Of a stretch of 30,474 bases of DNA, positions 14,066 to 22,160 are shown piece by piece. Each line of letters starts with the position of its first letter. The first letter of the stretch is position 1. The notes beneath the pieces were generated by a model that was not told the origin of the DNA, searched no databases, and worked only from the letters and a program-made list of their open reading frames with translations. Source of the DNA: Burkholderiales bacterium (lineage in GTDB: Bacteria; Pseudomonadota; Gammaproteobacteria; Burkholderiales; Burkholderiaceae); contig CANBUA010000014.1 in the NCBI GenBank assembly GCA_947372535.1, forward strand, positions 1 through 30,474. The letters are read 5' to 3'. The position numbers were made by a program, and so were the translations under genes.

Positions 14066-15445
14066 TCAATGAAACGCCATCGAGCCGAACATCGTCACGG
14101 TGGCAAGACCCATGGCCAGTGTCGCGGCCCAGCCCAACAGCTGCCATCTCAGGGGCAGCGCCATGCCGATCATGACCTTTTGGCTGGATGCCGCAAGCAT
14201 CACGGCGATCATGATCGGCACGGAGATCACCGCATTGACGACGGCGGCCCAATACAAGGCCTTGATTGGGCTGACCTCGGCAATGCTGATGGCAACGCCC
14301 ACCACCATCGCCGCCGCCAGAATGCCGTAGAAGGCACGCGCGGCATTCAAGGGCCGATCCAAACCCTTGCTGAGGCCAAACAGGCTGGCTACGGCATAGG
14401 CAGCCGAGCCTGCGAGAACCGGCAAGGCCAGCAGGCCCGTTCCGACAATGCCCAGGGCAAACAACAGGAAGGCGAACTCTCCGGCGATCGGTCTGAGCGC
14501 CTGCGCCGCCTGTGATGTGGTCTCGACCGTCGTGATGCCTTGGGCGTGCAGCGTTGCTGCGGCAGCGGTGATCACGAAGAAGGCGATGAGGTTGGAGAAT
14601 CCCATGCCGACCAATGTGTCGACCCTGATCCGGCGCAGATGGCTGCGCGCCTGTTCGGGCGCGATGCGCAGAGGCAGGTCGACCGGCACCCGCTTGATCT
14701 CTTCGACCTCTTGATTGGCCTGCCAGAAGAACAGGTAGGGACTGATGGTGGTGCCCAGGATGGCCACGACCGTTGTCAGGTAGTCCTTGTGCCAATGGAG
14801 CGTTGGCCAGACCGCCGCCCGCAGTGCCGCTGGCCAATCGACATGCACGGTGAAGACCACGCCGACATAGGCCAGCAGCGAGAGCGTCAACCACTTCAGA
14901 ACCTTGACGTAGCGCTGGTAGGGCAGGAACACCTGCAGCAGCAAGGAGACGACGCCGAATGCCAGGGCAAACCAGCCCTTGGCGCCGCCCAGCACCAGCG
15001 CCGCAGCGTCGCCCATCGCATTCAGATCAGCGCCGAGGTTGATGACATTGGCCACGACCAGCAGCGACACCAGGCTGTAGACGATCCAGTGCGGACAAAA
15101 ACGCGCAAAGTTCTGCGTCAGATCCTTGCCGGTCACACGCCCTATGCGCGCGCTGGCGAGTTGGATGCCCACCATCAGCGGATAGGTCAGCAGCACCGTC
15201 CATGCGACGTCGAAGCCGAATTGGGCGCCGCCCTGTGAGTAGGTCGCGATACCGCTCGGGTCGTCATCGGCGGCGCCGGTGATCAGGCCGGGGCCGAGAT
15301 TCTTCCACCAGGGTTGGGTGATCGCCACCGCGCCTTCGCCTTCGCCTTCTAAGCGGGGCAGCAAAGCCTGGGTTGCGCGCACGTCGAGCTCAGCTTCAGT
15401 GCCTCGGTTTGGAGGCGCGGCAGCAGTGTGATCGGGAACGGTCAT
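14066..15445 (-). CDS. NRAMP-like divalent metal transporter with altered metal site
   Basis: A 459-residue inner-membrane protein with about 11 hydrophobic segments and the NRAMP/SLC11 fold. The first unwound helix has GAADDDPSGIATYSQ, where DPSG (62-65) replaces the canonical DPGN. The sixth has GTTISPYLFFWQA, where SPY (235-237) replaces MPH. Both changes affect the residues that coordinate the metal in classical Mn/Fe NRAMPs. Divergent prokaryotic relatives (NRMT clade) transport Mg, so the substrate may not be Mn or Fe. The ATG at 15445 overlaps the stop of the upstream esterase (ATGA), showing translational coupling. The cytoplasmic N-terminus (1-45) is variable and acidic. Confidence 0.9.
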   Translation of the reverse strand: MTVPDHTAAAPPNRGTEAELDVRATQALLPRLEGEGEGAVAITQPWWKNLGPGLITGAADDDPSGIATYSQGGAQFGFDVAWTVLLTYPLMVGIQLASARIGRVTGKDLTQNFARFCPHWIVYSLVSLLVVANVINLGADLNAMGDAAALVLGGAKGWFALAFGVVSLLLQVFLPYQRYVKVLKWLTLSLLAYVGVVFTVHVDWPAALRAAVWPTLHWHKDYLTTVVAILGTTISPYLFFWQANQEVEEIKRVPVDLPLRIAPEQARSHLRRIRVDTLVGMGFSNLIAFFVITAAAATLHAQGITTVETTSQAAQALRPIAGEFAFLLFALGIVGTGLLALPVLAGSAAYAVASLFGLSKGLDRPLNAARAFYGILAAAMVVGVAISIAEVSPIKALYWAAVVNAVISVPIMIAVMLAASSQKVMIGMALPLRWQLLGWAATLAMGLATVTMFGSMAFH

Positions 15446-16458
15446 GGGTGATCCGATGGGGCAACGCTGTGAAACTGCTTGGCCGCAAACGCCCACACCA
15501 TGCGGGAAGCGTCCGGTCCCTTGCCATCGCTGAACGGTTGCTTGGCAACGCCGCCACTCCATCCGTGGCCCAGTTGCCCAATTTCGACCAGTGTGGCGAC
15601 CAAGCTTCCGTGACGCTTGAAGTCGGTCACGGTCATGGGATAGCGCTTGCCGCGTTGCACGCTGCGCGGCGGGGCCGCATGCGCGTCGGCCGCGTCGGCC
15701 CAAACCTGCACGGCTGCGCGCCCGTTGCTGGCTGAAACGATGGGGTCGGCTCCGCCATGGATCACCATCAAGGGCGGCCACGAAGCCGCCATCGACAGCG
15801 GTGTCGCTGCCAGGGGCTTGGTGGCACGCCGCCCGTGCATGGCACCGAGAGCCGACATGCTGGAGTGCGCCGTGCCAGGTGGTACACCAGAGTGCATCAT
15901 CACGGCTCTGAATCGTTCAGGGTGGTGCGTGACCAGCAGTGCCGCCATGCTGGCCCCCGCTGAAAGGCCTGCAATGGCGATGCGCGTTGCGTCTGCCGAG
16001 TATGACGAACAGACCTGGTCAATGGCTTTCAGGATCAACGCCGCTTCGCTATCAGCACGCCCGCCAGCGGTGTCGAACCAGTTCCAACAACCTTGCGTGT
16101 TGGCCAAGCGATCCTGTTCAGGGTAGAGCACCAAAAAGCGCTCTCGTGCCGCAACGCGGTTCATGCGCGTGCTGACAGCAAAACTCCTGGCGTTCTGCCC
16201 GCAGCCATGCAGCATCACCAGCAGCGGCAGGCGCTCGCCGCTCTTCAAGTCGGGCGGCCGGTAGAGCCTGAAGTGCAGCGCGCCATGGAGTCCAATTGCC
16301 ACGCCGGCAATCCAATCGCCGTCGCCGTGCGGTGGCCGACTTCGATCAATCGAGTCCTTGATGGCCTTGCCCACAGCACGCTTGCCAACACGCGCGCTGC
16401 TTCGCGTGATGGCGGCGATGTTGCGCCTGAACATCTTGGCCCACAAATTGGTATGCAT
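15442..16458 (-). CDS. PHB depolymerase family esterase
   Basis: A 338-residue alpha/beta hydrolase of the short-chain-length PHA depolymerase/LpqC type. It has VMLHGCGQNARSF (oxyanion region, 82-94), the lipase box GLSAG with Ser166, HGGADP with Asp238 and GHGWSGG with His298, a complete Ser-Asp-His triad. The N-terminus is basic and has no clear signal peptide, so it may be intracellular; many relatives are annotated as extracellular depolymerases on domain grounds only. The ATG at 16458 is chosen because GGGAAG lies upstream; in-frame ATGs at 16470 and 16491 are alternatives. It is coupled to the downstream NRAMP-like gene by a 4-bp overlap. Confidence 0.88.
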   Translation of the reverse strand: MHTNLWAKMFRRNIAAITRSSARVGKRAVGKAIKDSIDRSRPPHGDGDWIAGVAIGLHGALHFRLYRPPDLKSGERLPLLVMLHGCGQNARSFAVSTRMNRVAARERFLVLYPEQDRLANTQGCWNWFDTAGGRADSEAALILKAIDQVCSSYSADATRIAIAGLSAGASMAALLVTHHPERFRAVMMHSGVPPGTAHSSMSALGAMHGRRATKPLAATPLSMAASWPPLMVIHGGADPIVSASNGRAAVQVWADAADAHAAPPRSVQRGKRYPMTVTDFKRHGSLVATLVEIGQLGHGWSGGVAKQPFSDGKGPDASRMVWAFAAKQFHSVAPSDHP

Positions 16459-16874
16459 GCATCTTCCCATCTGAGCCATTTTGGGCGGCATGCCAAGCGC
16501 ATGACATCAATTTATTTCCGCGTGCTCTGTGCGCTCTCGCACAGTCTTGCAGTGGCTTCTGGCGCAAGGGGGCAGGACGAACCATCAAGGCGTCATGTCG
16601 CCGATGTCGCAATCGAGGAAGTTGGTAAGCTCGTGCGCCATGTCCTGGATGTGGGTGGGGGGGCCACGTTCAGCGAGGGCCAGGTCGGCAAGTCGATGGA
16701 CACCCTCTGTGCGCAAGGCAAGCTGACGGACCATGGCTCTTCGATTCGACTGCCCTTGCCACCCAATTCTGGCGGTGGGAGGGGCTGCAGGCCTTCACTG
16801 CATCATTGGCCAACAAGGGCGCACACTGGCACAAGTGCGGTCCGAACAACTGAATGCCAAGGAGCTCATCCACC
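16459..16874. other. Intergenic region with a possible decayed gene
   Basis: This stretch holds the promoter of the minus-strand esterase unit and the leader of the plus-strand hydrolase. One plus-strand frame ends at a TGA near 16852 after protein-like sequence (PWLFDSTALATQFWRW, then GLQAFTASLANKGAHWHKC); another frame just upstream reads VGKSMDTLCAQGKL. The two are in different frames, which suggests a frameshifted remnant. I cannot name a family. Confidence 0.3.
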
Positions 16875-17852
16875 ATGCACCTCTCCACATTGCTGAAAGC
16901 CACCTTGGCGCTCATGGTTGCCGCCGCGTTGGCAGTGGCCGCAGCCATTGCCTTGGGTGGCCCCACGCCGCCGCAGCCCATGGCCAGCATCAACGACCCG
17001 TTCAACGCGGTTGACTTCTCGGGCATGCCTCCGCTGCTTCGCTACCAGGCCAAAGATGGTGCCGCACTGGCCTATCGGCGCTATGCACCTGCCCAGGGCA
17101 TGGCGCAAGGGAGCGTGGTGCTCGTTCATGGCTCTTCTGCGAACAGCCACAGCATGCATGTGCTCGCCAAAGCCTATGCAGCCGCCGGGTACGACACCTT
17201 TGCGCTGGACATTCGCGGCCACGGTGCATCGGGCGAAAATGGCGCAAAGGGCCGCATTGGCTACATCGGCCAACTTGAAGACGACCTGGCCTCGTTTGTG
17301 GCCACCGTTGCGCCTGCCAAGCCCAGCCGCCTCGTGGGCTTCTCATCGGGGGGGGGCTTTGTGCTCCGCTTCGCAGGCAGCCCACGGCAGGATCTGTTTC
17401 AGAGCTACTTGCTGCTGTCGCCCTACCTGGGGCCCGATGCACCGAACTATCGCCCCAACGCTGGCGGCTGGGTGCATGTGGGCGTTCCTCGCATCGTCGG
17501 GCTCATGCTGTTGAATCGCCTGGGCATTCACGGGTTCAACGATCTGCCCGTCACGAACTTTGCGCTCAGTGAAGAGGCCAAGGCGCGTCTGACCCCTGCC
17601 TACTCATATGCCCTGGCCGCCAACTTCGGGCCACAGCGAGACATCGTGGCCAACATCAAGGCGGTTCACCAGCCCCTTGCCGTGCTGGCGGGCGTGAGCG
17701 ACGAAGTCTTCATGACCGACAAGCTGGAAGGCTTCTTTCGACAGCAAGGGCAATCGTGGCCGGTGACGCTGCTGCCAGGCGTGGGCCACATCTCGCTCAC
17801 GCTCGATGGGGGCGCAGTGCGTGCAGCGGTCCATGCCGTTGGGGCATGGTGA
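16875..17852 (+). CDS. Alpha/beta hydrolase with N-terminal membrane anchor
   Basis: A 325-residue protein. Residues 5-28 are hydrophobic (LLKATLALMVAAALAVAAAI), a signal peptide or membrane anchor. Residues of about 55-320 are a serine alpha/beta hydrolase of the monoacylglycerol-lipase/lysophospholipase type: VLVHGSSANSHS (83-94), DIRGHGASGENG, the elbow GFSSGG with Ser157, GVSDEVF for the acid and GVGHISL for the His. AAGGAG lies upstream of the ATG at 16875. It probably hydrolyses lipid esters at or outside the inner membrane. A run of nine G lies directly after the Ser157-Ser158 codons, a slippage-prone site. Confidence 0.9.
   Translation: MHLSTLLKATLALMVAAALAVAAAIALGGPTPPQPMASINDPFNAVDFSGMPPLLRYQAKDGAALAYRRYAPAQGMAQGSVVLVHGSSANSHSMHVLAKAYAAAGYDTFALDIRGHGASGENGAKGRIGYIGQLEDDLASFVATVAPAKPSRLVGFSSGGGFVLRFAGSPRQDLFQSYLLLSPYLGPDAPNYRPNAGGWVHVGVPRIVGLMLLNRLGIHGFNDLPVTNFALSEEAKARLTPAYSYALAANFGPQRDIVANIKAVHQPLAVLAGVSDEVFMTDKLEGFFRQQGQSWPVTLLPGVGHISLTLDGGAVRAAVHAVGAW
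17348..17356. repeat. Nine-G homopolymer in the hydrolase nucleophile elbow
   Basis: Nine consecutive G (17348-17356) finish the Ser158 codon and encode the following Gly-Gly-Gly. A one-base change would remove the acid and His of the triad, so this is a potential slipped-strand phase-variation site, or a place where sequencing length errors are likely. Confidence 0.8.
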
Positions 17853-17954
17853 TTCGCTTCGTCGCTTCAGCTGAACTTCAGCATCGGCCTGTAGAAACCG
17901 CTGGCGCCGCAAGCGCGATCCCCTTATTTCAAAACGAAACCAATGAGAGCCCAC

Positions 17955-18728
17955 ATGTCGTCGAACCCGCATTGCCCGAAGACCATCACGCAGGCCAGCC
18001 TGGCCATCATGGTGTCCAGCTTAGGCCTGGTTGCGACGGCCAACGCCGCGCTCTGGGGTCGTGACATCCAACTGAACGCCGTGGCGGTTGACAACGCAGC
18101 CGCCGTTTACCTTTACGACGACACGCTCAATGTGACCTGGTTGCGGGACGCGAACGGGAATGCTGCCAATGGCACTGGCGGGTTCATGAACTGGGCCACG
18201 GCCAACAACTGGGCGCAGAACCTGGTGACGGGCAGCGGCGCGACGGCGATCAGCGACTGGCGGCTGCCGAGCACGGATTCATCCGCGTTGACACGCATCC
18301 AGGCTGGCGGCGTCTACAACACGTTCAACATGCCGGTCAGCACCAGCGAGATGGCCAGTCTGTTCTTCGGCACCTTGGGCAACCTGTCGTCCATGGCGCC
18401 CGACGGCCATGCGCTGGATGCCAATGTCTATGGCTTGCAGAACACCGGCAGTTTTCTGAACTTCAAGAATGACCTGTATTGGTCGGGCACGCAGTACGGC
18501 GCTGGCGCCGACTACACCTACTCGTGGTTCTTCCAGATGAAATACGGCGCGCAAGACATGGAGCTTGTGCGCCAGCCGAACACGTCCTACTGGGCCGAAC
18601 CCATGGCCTATGCCCTGGCCGTGCGCTCGGGAGATGTGATGGCCGCCGTGCCCGAGCCAGGCACTTTCGCGATGGCGCTGGCGGGCCTCGGGCTGCTGGC
18701 CTGCGTGAGGCCTCGTCGCCGGGCTTGA
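17955..18728 (+). CDS. PEP-CTERM sorting-signal protein with DUF1566/Lcl-like domain
   Basis: A 257-residue secreted protein. The N-terminal signal peptide (about 1-31) ends with ATANA-A. Residues of about 32-230 form a DUF1566/Lcl-like domain with TWLRDANGNA, FMNWATANNWAQNL, ISDWRLPS, DLYWSGTQY and ALAVRSGDV. The C-terminus has VPEPG, a hydrophobic stretch (FAMALAGLGLLACV) and RPRRR, the PEP-CTERM signal cut by an exosortase. It is probably exported to the outer surface or exopolysaccharide matrix. The ATG at 17955 has GAGAG upstream; the ATG at 17943 is an alternative. No exosortase gene is in the window. A truncated paralogue lies at 5423-5965. Confidence 0.88.
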   Translation: MSSNPHCPKTITQASLAIMVSSLGLVATANAALWGRDIQLNAVAVDNAAAVYLYDDTLNVTWLRDANGNAANGTGGFMNWATANNWAQNLVTGSGATAISDWRLPSTDSSALTRIQAGGVYNTFNMPVSTSEMASLFFGTLGNLSSMAPDGHALDANVYGLQNTGSFLNFKNDLYWSGTQYGAGADYTYSWFFQMKYGAQDMELVRQPNTSYWAEPMAYALAVRSGDVMAAVPEPGTFAMALAGLGLLACVRPRRRA

Positions 18729-18756
18729 ACGCTCTCGGAATATGCCCTGGGGCGGG

Positions 18757-19710
18757 TCAAGCCGGTGATGAACTGCCCTGGGGTTCGGCAGCCGAATTGA
18801 ACACCCCCGTCAGCAACTCCGCCAGCCGCTCCGGCCCCATGCGGAAGCCGCAAGCCTGGGGGTGGCCACCACCGCCCATGGCTTCGGCCAGCGGGATGGC
18901 GTTGTAGCCGGCCACGGCGCGCAGCCCGACCTTGACGATGCCGTCTTTGGACACACTCCACAGCAAGGCGAAGCTGCCGCACTCGGCAGACAGCAGGTTG
19001 CCCACCTCGCTGGTGAAGGCGCCTGGGCAGTTCGCCATCACGCCGGTCTGGCCATTGAAAACCACCGGTGCCGCGCCGCGCGCGATGTCTTTGCACAGGT
19101 GCAGGAACTTCTCGTTCATGGCGCCACCGCGCTGGCTGAAGGCCGCCACCTGCGCGTCGTCGAAGGCGGCGATCTCAGCCCAGCGGGGAAACTCGTTGGG
19201 TTCGAGGTCGAGGGCCGACAGGAAGGTGGCGCTCTCGGGGTAGGCCCAGGTCCACAGGTCACGGTCCTGCACGTAGCGGATCAGGGCGGGTGCGGGTCGA
19301 TCGGGCAGGAAGAACTTCCAGGCCAGCATCGCGCCAGATTGGCTCATGTCGAAATGCACCGCTCCGCAGCGGCACTGGAAGGTGCCCACCTTGTCGGCGG
19401 CACTTTTGTGGTGATCCAGCACCACCAGTTTGGCCGCTTGCTCGTCCAGGGCCGACATGAGGCCCGAGTCGAAGGCGAAGTCCAGGATGTAGATGGCCCG
19501 GCCGGCCACCTCGGGCAGGTCGGTCAGCGAGGCGATCTTGCCGTGGCTCACGCCCACGTACTCGCCTTCGCCTTCAAAGTACAGCCAGGCCGCCAGGGCC
19601 GCGCCAAAGCCGTCCGGGCAATGGGCGTGGTACAGCACCAGGGGGCGGGGATCCTGGCGGTCGGGGGCCACGGCAAGGCCGGGCAGGGCGGTGAAAAGTC
19701 CAGTGCTCAC
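18757..19710 (-). CDS. DHH/DHHA1-domain phosphoesterase
   Basis: A 317-residue protein of the DHH superfamily. The DHH domain has HAHCPDGFGAA (Asp33), ILDFAFDS (Asp77) and LDHHKS (Asp99-His100-His101), the metal-binding residues for two Mn ions. The DHHA1 domain near the C-terminus has GGGGHPQACGF. It probably cleaves phosphodiester bonds in small nucleotides (nanoRNA or cyclic dinucleotide products) or phosphoester substrates in the cytoplasm; this branch is not well characterised. The start is a GTG at 19710. It converges with the PEP-CTERM gene (28-bp gap) and is 117 bp downstream of the MocR gene on the same strand, so it may have its own promoter. Confidence 0.9.
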   Translation of the reverse strand: MSTGLFTALPGLAVAPDRQDPRPLVLYHAHCPDGFGAALAAWLYFEGEGEYVGVSHGKIASLTDLPEVAGRAIYILDFAFDSGLMSALDEQAAKLVVLDHHKSAADKVGTFQCRCGAVHFDMSQSGAMLAWKFFLPDRPAPALIRYVQDRDLWTWAYPESATFLSALDLEPNEFPRWAEIAAFDDAQVAAFSQRGGAMNEKFLHLCKDIARGAAPVVFNGQTGVMANCPGAFTSEVGNLLSAECGSFALLWSVSKDGIVKVGLRAVAGYNAIPLAEAMGGGGHPQACGFRMGPERLAELLTGVFNSAAEPQGSSSPA

Positions 19711-19827
19711 AGTGGGGGGCGTTGGTGTGCGGTGAAAGGAGGAGGAAGCGGCAGAGGTGGATGTTAGCGCGCTGGCTTTCCCGCAGTCCTCACAATGAGG
19801 CCCTCACCTTGCGCTCACATCCCTCCA

Positions 19828-21231
19828 TCACATCACCGACGCGTGGACCTGCTGCGGGTGCGTCAGCGTGTCGACCACCACGCGCAGCGCCTGTTCCACC
19901 TGGGCGTGGCCCGACGGCCCGCCCAGACACAGCCGCACCGCACGGGGCGGCGTGGTGTCGGTGGCAAAGGCCGTGCTGGCCACCGCCGCCACGCCGCGTG
20001 AACGCCAGAACGATGCAGCCTCGTTGGGGCTCAGGCTGGTGGGCAGTGGCAACCACGCATGAAAGCAGTCCGCCTGGCTTTGCACGCCCCAGTCGCCCAG
20101 GTACTGCTGCAGCATGGCCTGCCGCGTGTTGCTGTCGCGGCGGATGGCCTGCAACATGGCGGTGGCCGTGCCGTCGTTGATCCAGTGCGTGGCCAGGCTG
20201 GTGGTCAGGGGCGATGCCATGACGGTGAGGGCCCGCATCGCGCCCGCCAGCCGCTGTGAGGCCGCGGCCGTGGGTGCCTGGACGTAGGCCACGCGCAGCC
20301 CTGCGCCCAGGCACTTGGCAAAGCCGGTGACATACCAGGTCAGTCCCGGCGCCAGTTCGGCCATGGTGGTGGGGCGGCGCTGGGGCAGTGCGCCGTAGGC
20401 GTCGTCTTCAATGATGGGCACGTTGTACCGAAGGGCCACGTCGGCCAGGGCCTCGCGCCGCGCCGGCGTGGTCGTGGCGGCCGTGGGGTTGAGCATGGTG
20501 GGGTTGCAATACAGCGCCTTGGGGTGGAGGTGCTTGCAGGCCTCTTCGAAGCTCTCCGGGCAGAGCCCATCGGCATCCACGGGAATCGCGTGCAGCTTGA
20601 TGCCCAGTTGCGTGGCCAGTGCCTTGATGCCGGGATAGGTGAGCGATTCGACGCACAAGGTGTCGCCTGGTCGCAGCAGCAGGCTCAACAGGCCCGCCAG
20701 CAGGCCGTGAATGCCGGGGCCCACCAGCACGCGGTCGGGCGTGAGGCGGGAGGCAGGGCCCAGCAAGGGCTGCAGCCAGCGGCAGGCGGCGTCGCGGTCG
20801 GCGGGGGTGCCGCCAAAGTCCTGGTAGCGCAGGTCGGCCATCAGGCGGCCAGCCTGGCTGCCCACTTGCACCCAGCCCTCGCGCAGGCGCTCCAGCAGCG
20901 CCGCGTCTTGCGGCTCGGGCGGCAGGTTCATCGTCATCTCGGAAGCGCTGCCGCCGCGCAGGGGCAGGGCAGGGGCGGCGCCGCGCACAAAGCTGCCGCG
21001 GCCGGGGCGCGCGTCGATCAGGCCGCGGCGCTGGGCCTCGGCCACGGCGCGGGCCACAGTGCTGTAGTTGAGGCCCAGGTCGGCGGCCAGTTCGCGCAAG
21101 GGGGGCAGCCGGTCTCCCGGGCTGAGGCGGCCGCTGTGCAGGTCCTCGGCCAGCAGTTCAGGAAAGAGCAGGTAAGCCGGCTGGCTGCTGTCGCGCAGGC
21201 GCTGGGCCCAGGGGGTGGTGAGCTTGTGCAT
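19828..21231 (-). CDS. MocR-type transcriptional regulator (GntR helix-turn-helix plus aminotransferase domain)
   Basis: A 467-residue fusion. Residues of about 12-85 form a GntR winged helix (LAEDLHSGRLSPGDRLPPLR, then ELAADLGLNYSTVARAVAEA, then RPGRGSFV). Residues of about 110-460 are a class I aminotransferase-like domain with Tyr199, the NP pair in MLNPTAA, EDDAYG (Asp276/277) and Lys306 in GFAKCLGAGLRVAY, the PLP-Schiff-base position. Such proteins sense amines, amino acids or PLP and act as activators or repressors. The ATG at 21231 is chosen because the upstream frame is not protein-like. It is divergent from the Nit1C-type cluster, across a gap with direct repeats of the kind MocR proteins bind. 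Confidence 0.93.
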   Translation of the reverse strand: MHKLTTPWAQRLRDSSQPAYLLFPELLAEDLHSGRLSPGDRLPPLRELAADLGLNYSTVARAVAEAQRRGLIDARPGRGSFVRGAAPALPLRGGSASEMTMNLPPEPQDAALLERLREGWVQVGSQAGRLMADLRYQDFGGTPADRDAACRWLQPLLGPASRLTPDRVLVGPGIHGLLAGLLSLLLRPGDTLCVESLTYPGIKALATQLGIKLHAIPVDADGLCPESFEEACKHLHPKALYCNPTMLNPTAATTTPARREALADVALRYNVPIIEDDAYGALPQRRPTTMAELAPGLTWYVTGFAKCLGAGLRVAYVQAPTAAASQRLAGAMRALTVMASPLTTSLATHWINDGTATAMLQAIRRDSNTRQAMLQQYLGDWGVQSQADCFHAWLPLPTSLSPNEAASFWRSRGVAAVASTAFATDTTPPRAVRLCLGGPSGHAQVEQALRVVVDTLTHPQQVHASVM

Positions 21232-21294
21232 GGGCGCATCAGGCGCATGAAGCGTGCCGATGCTGCCCCCGACGTCACGCCTCCTTCGGTGAGC

Positions 21295-21317
21295 ATTGAT
21301 CGCATGATTGATCGCAT
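21295..21317. promoter_or_regulatory. Direct repeat pair ATTGATCGCAT (MocR-proximal)
   Basis: ATTGATCGCAT occurs perfectly at 21295-21305 and 21307-21317, a 12-bp period. It lies 64-86 bp upstream of the MocR start codon. Direct repeats, as opposed to palindromes, are typical MocR operators (for example GabR and PdxR sites). Its position suits autoregulation. Confidence 0.6.
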
Positions 21318-21357
21318 TTGCAATGCACTCAATTGGGTGATTGCTGCGCGATCTGTG

Positions 21358-21402
21358 TGCACAAGGACCATGCAGGCGGGATACGCACACAGTGCTGGTG
21401 CA
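21358..21402. promoter_or_regulatory. Two NtrC-like enhancer sites
   Basis: TGCACAAGGACCATGCA (21358-21374) and CACACAGTGCTGGTGCA (21386-21402) each match 9 of the 12 fixed positions of the NtrC consensus TGCACC-N5-GGTGCA. Their centres are 28 bp apart. They lie about 160-200 bp upstream of the sigma-54-like promoter, the usual enhancer distance. Judged by eye against the consensus. Confidence 0.45.
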
Positions 21403-21521
21403 GATGCCCCATGTGGCGTCATGGGCTTTGCCCATCGTCTGCGTGCACGCCGCCAGGTGCGGTCGATCAGGGCAAGTGGACATGCGCCCATCTCAGGCCG
21501 TCGCGCCCTTCGAGCGCCCGG

Positions 21522-21543
21522 CTTGATCGCATCTTGATCGCAT
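21522..21543. promoter_or_regulatory. Direct repeat pair CTTGATCGCAT (cluster-proximal)
   Basis: CTTGATCGCAT occurs perfectly at 21522-21532 and 21533-21543, an 11-bp period. It shares TTGATCGCAT with the pair at 21295-21317. It ends 15 bp before the sigma-54-like promoter, so a protein bound here could influence transcription of the eight-gene cluster. The most likely ligand is the divergent MocR protein. Confidence 0.6.
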
Positions 21544-21558
21544 CTGCCTGGCCTGTTT

Positions 21559-21574
21559 TGGCACAGCGCGTGCA
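21559..21574 (+). promoter_or_regulatory. Sigma-54 (RpoN) -24/-12 promoter
   Basis: TGGCACAGCGCGTGCA matches the sigma-54 consensus TGGCACGRNNNTTGCW at 11 of 13 informative positions. The invariant GG (21560-21561) and GC (21572-21573) have the required 10-bp separation. Transcription should start near 21585, giving a leader of about 73 nt to the ATG at 21658. Confidence 0.6.
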
Positions 21575-21657
21575 CCCGTTCCCATCAGCGCGCTGTAACG
21601 CTCGTCCCTTGTTTTTTGTTCCCTGATTGTTTGACCCCACCCCAACCGGAGATCCAC

Positions 21658-22140
21658 ATGCCTGCTGTGACCAAAGCCCCCAACCAGAACGGCGAGTTCC
21701 TGGTGGACTATGAAGAGAAGGTCTTTGAAGACGTGAAGGCCGAGCCCGGCGAGAAGGCCCTGGTGACTTTCCACACCGTGGCCTTCGAAGGCTCCATCGG
21801 CTTCGTCAACCTGCTGCAAGCCACCCGCCTGCAACGCAAGGGCTTCGAGACCTCGATCCTGCTCTACGGCCCGGGCGTCACCCTGGGCGTGAAGCGCGGC
21901 TTCCCCAAGCTGGGCGACGAGGCCTTCCCCGGCCACCAGAACTTCAACAAGCAAATTGAGAAGTTCATCGCCGAAGGCGGCAAGGTCTACGCCTGCCGCT
22001 TCGCGCTGCAGGCCCTGTATGGCCACGGCGAAGGCTCGCTGATCGAAGGCATCAAGCCCATCAACCCGCTGGACGTGCTGGACATCATCTTGCTGCACCG
22101 CAAGTCCAACGCCTTCATCCTCGACACCTGGACGCTGTAA
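21658..22140 (+). CDS. MSMEG_0572/Sll0783 family nitrogen-starvation protein
   Basis: A 160-residue protein of the MSMEG_0572 family (Synechocystis Sll0783 homologue). It contains [20 protein letters not shown] (about 40-59), [21 protein letters not shown] and [20 protein letters not shown], a DsrE-like alpha-beta fold. The pair of unknown ligand-binding loops is conserved in the family; the biochemical role is not known, though Sll0783 is linked to nitrogen starvation and PHB accumulation. CCGGAG lies upstream of the ATG at 21658. It is the first gene of the Nit1C-type cluster, 20 bp before the nitrilase, directly downstream of the sigma-54-like promoter. Confidence 0.93.
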   Translation: MPAVTKAPNQNGEFLVDYEEKVFEDVKAEPGEKALVTFHTVAFEGSIGFVNLLQATRLQRKGFETSILLYGPGVTLGVKRGFPKLGDEAFPGHQNFNKQIEKFIAEGGKVYACRFALQALYGHGEGSLIEGIKPINPLDVLDIILLHRKSNAFILDTWTL

Positions 22141-22160
22141 TCCCGCACACGGGCATCACC

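Noticed and set aside
17831..17849. CCATGCC-GTTGG-GGCATGG hairpin at the end of the membrane hydrolase gene as a terminator
   Set aside because: It is inside the coding sequence and no T-run follows.
21295..21543. Possible CRISPR-like repeats
   Set aside because: Only two pairs, each tandem without spacers of regular length, and no cas genes; they fit operator direct repeats.
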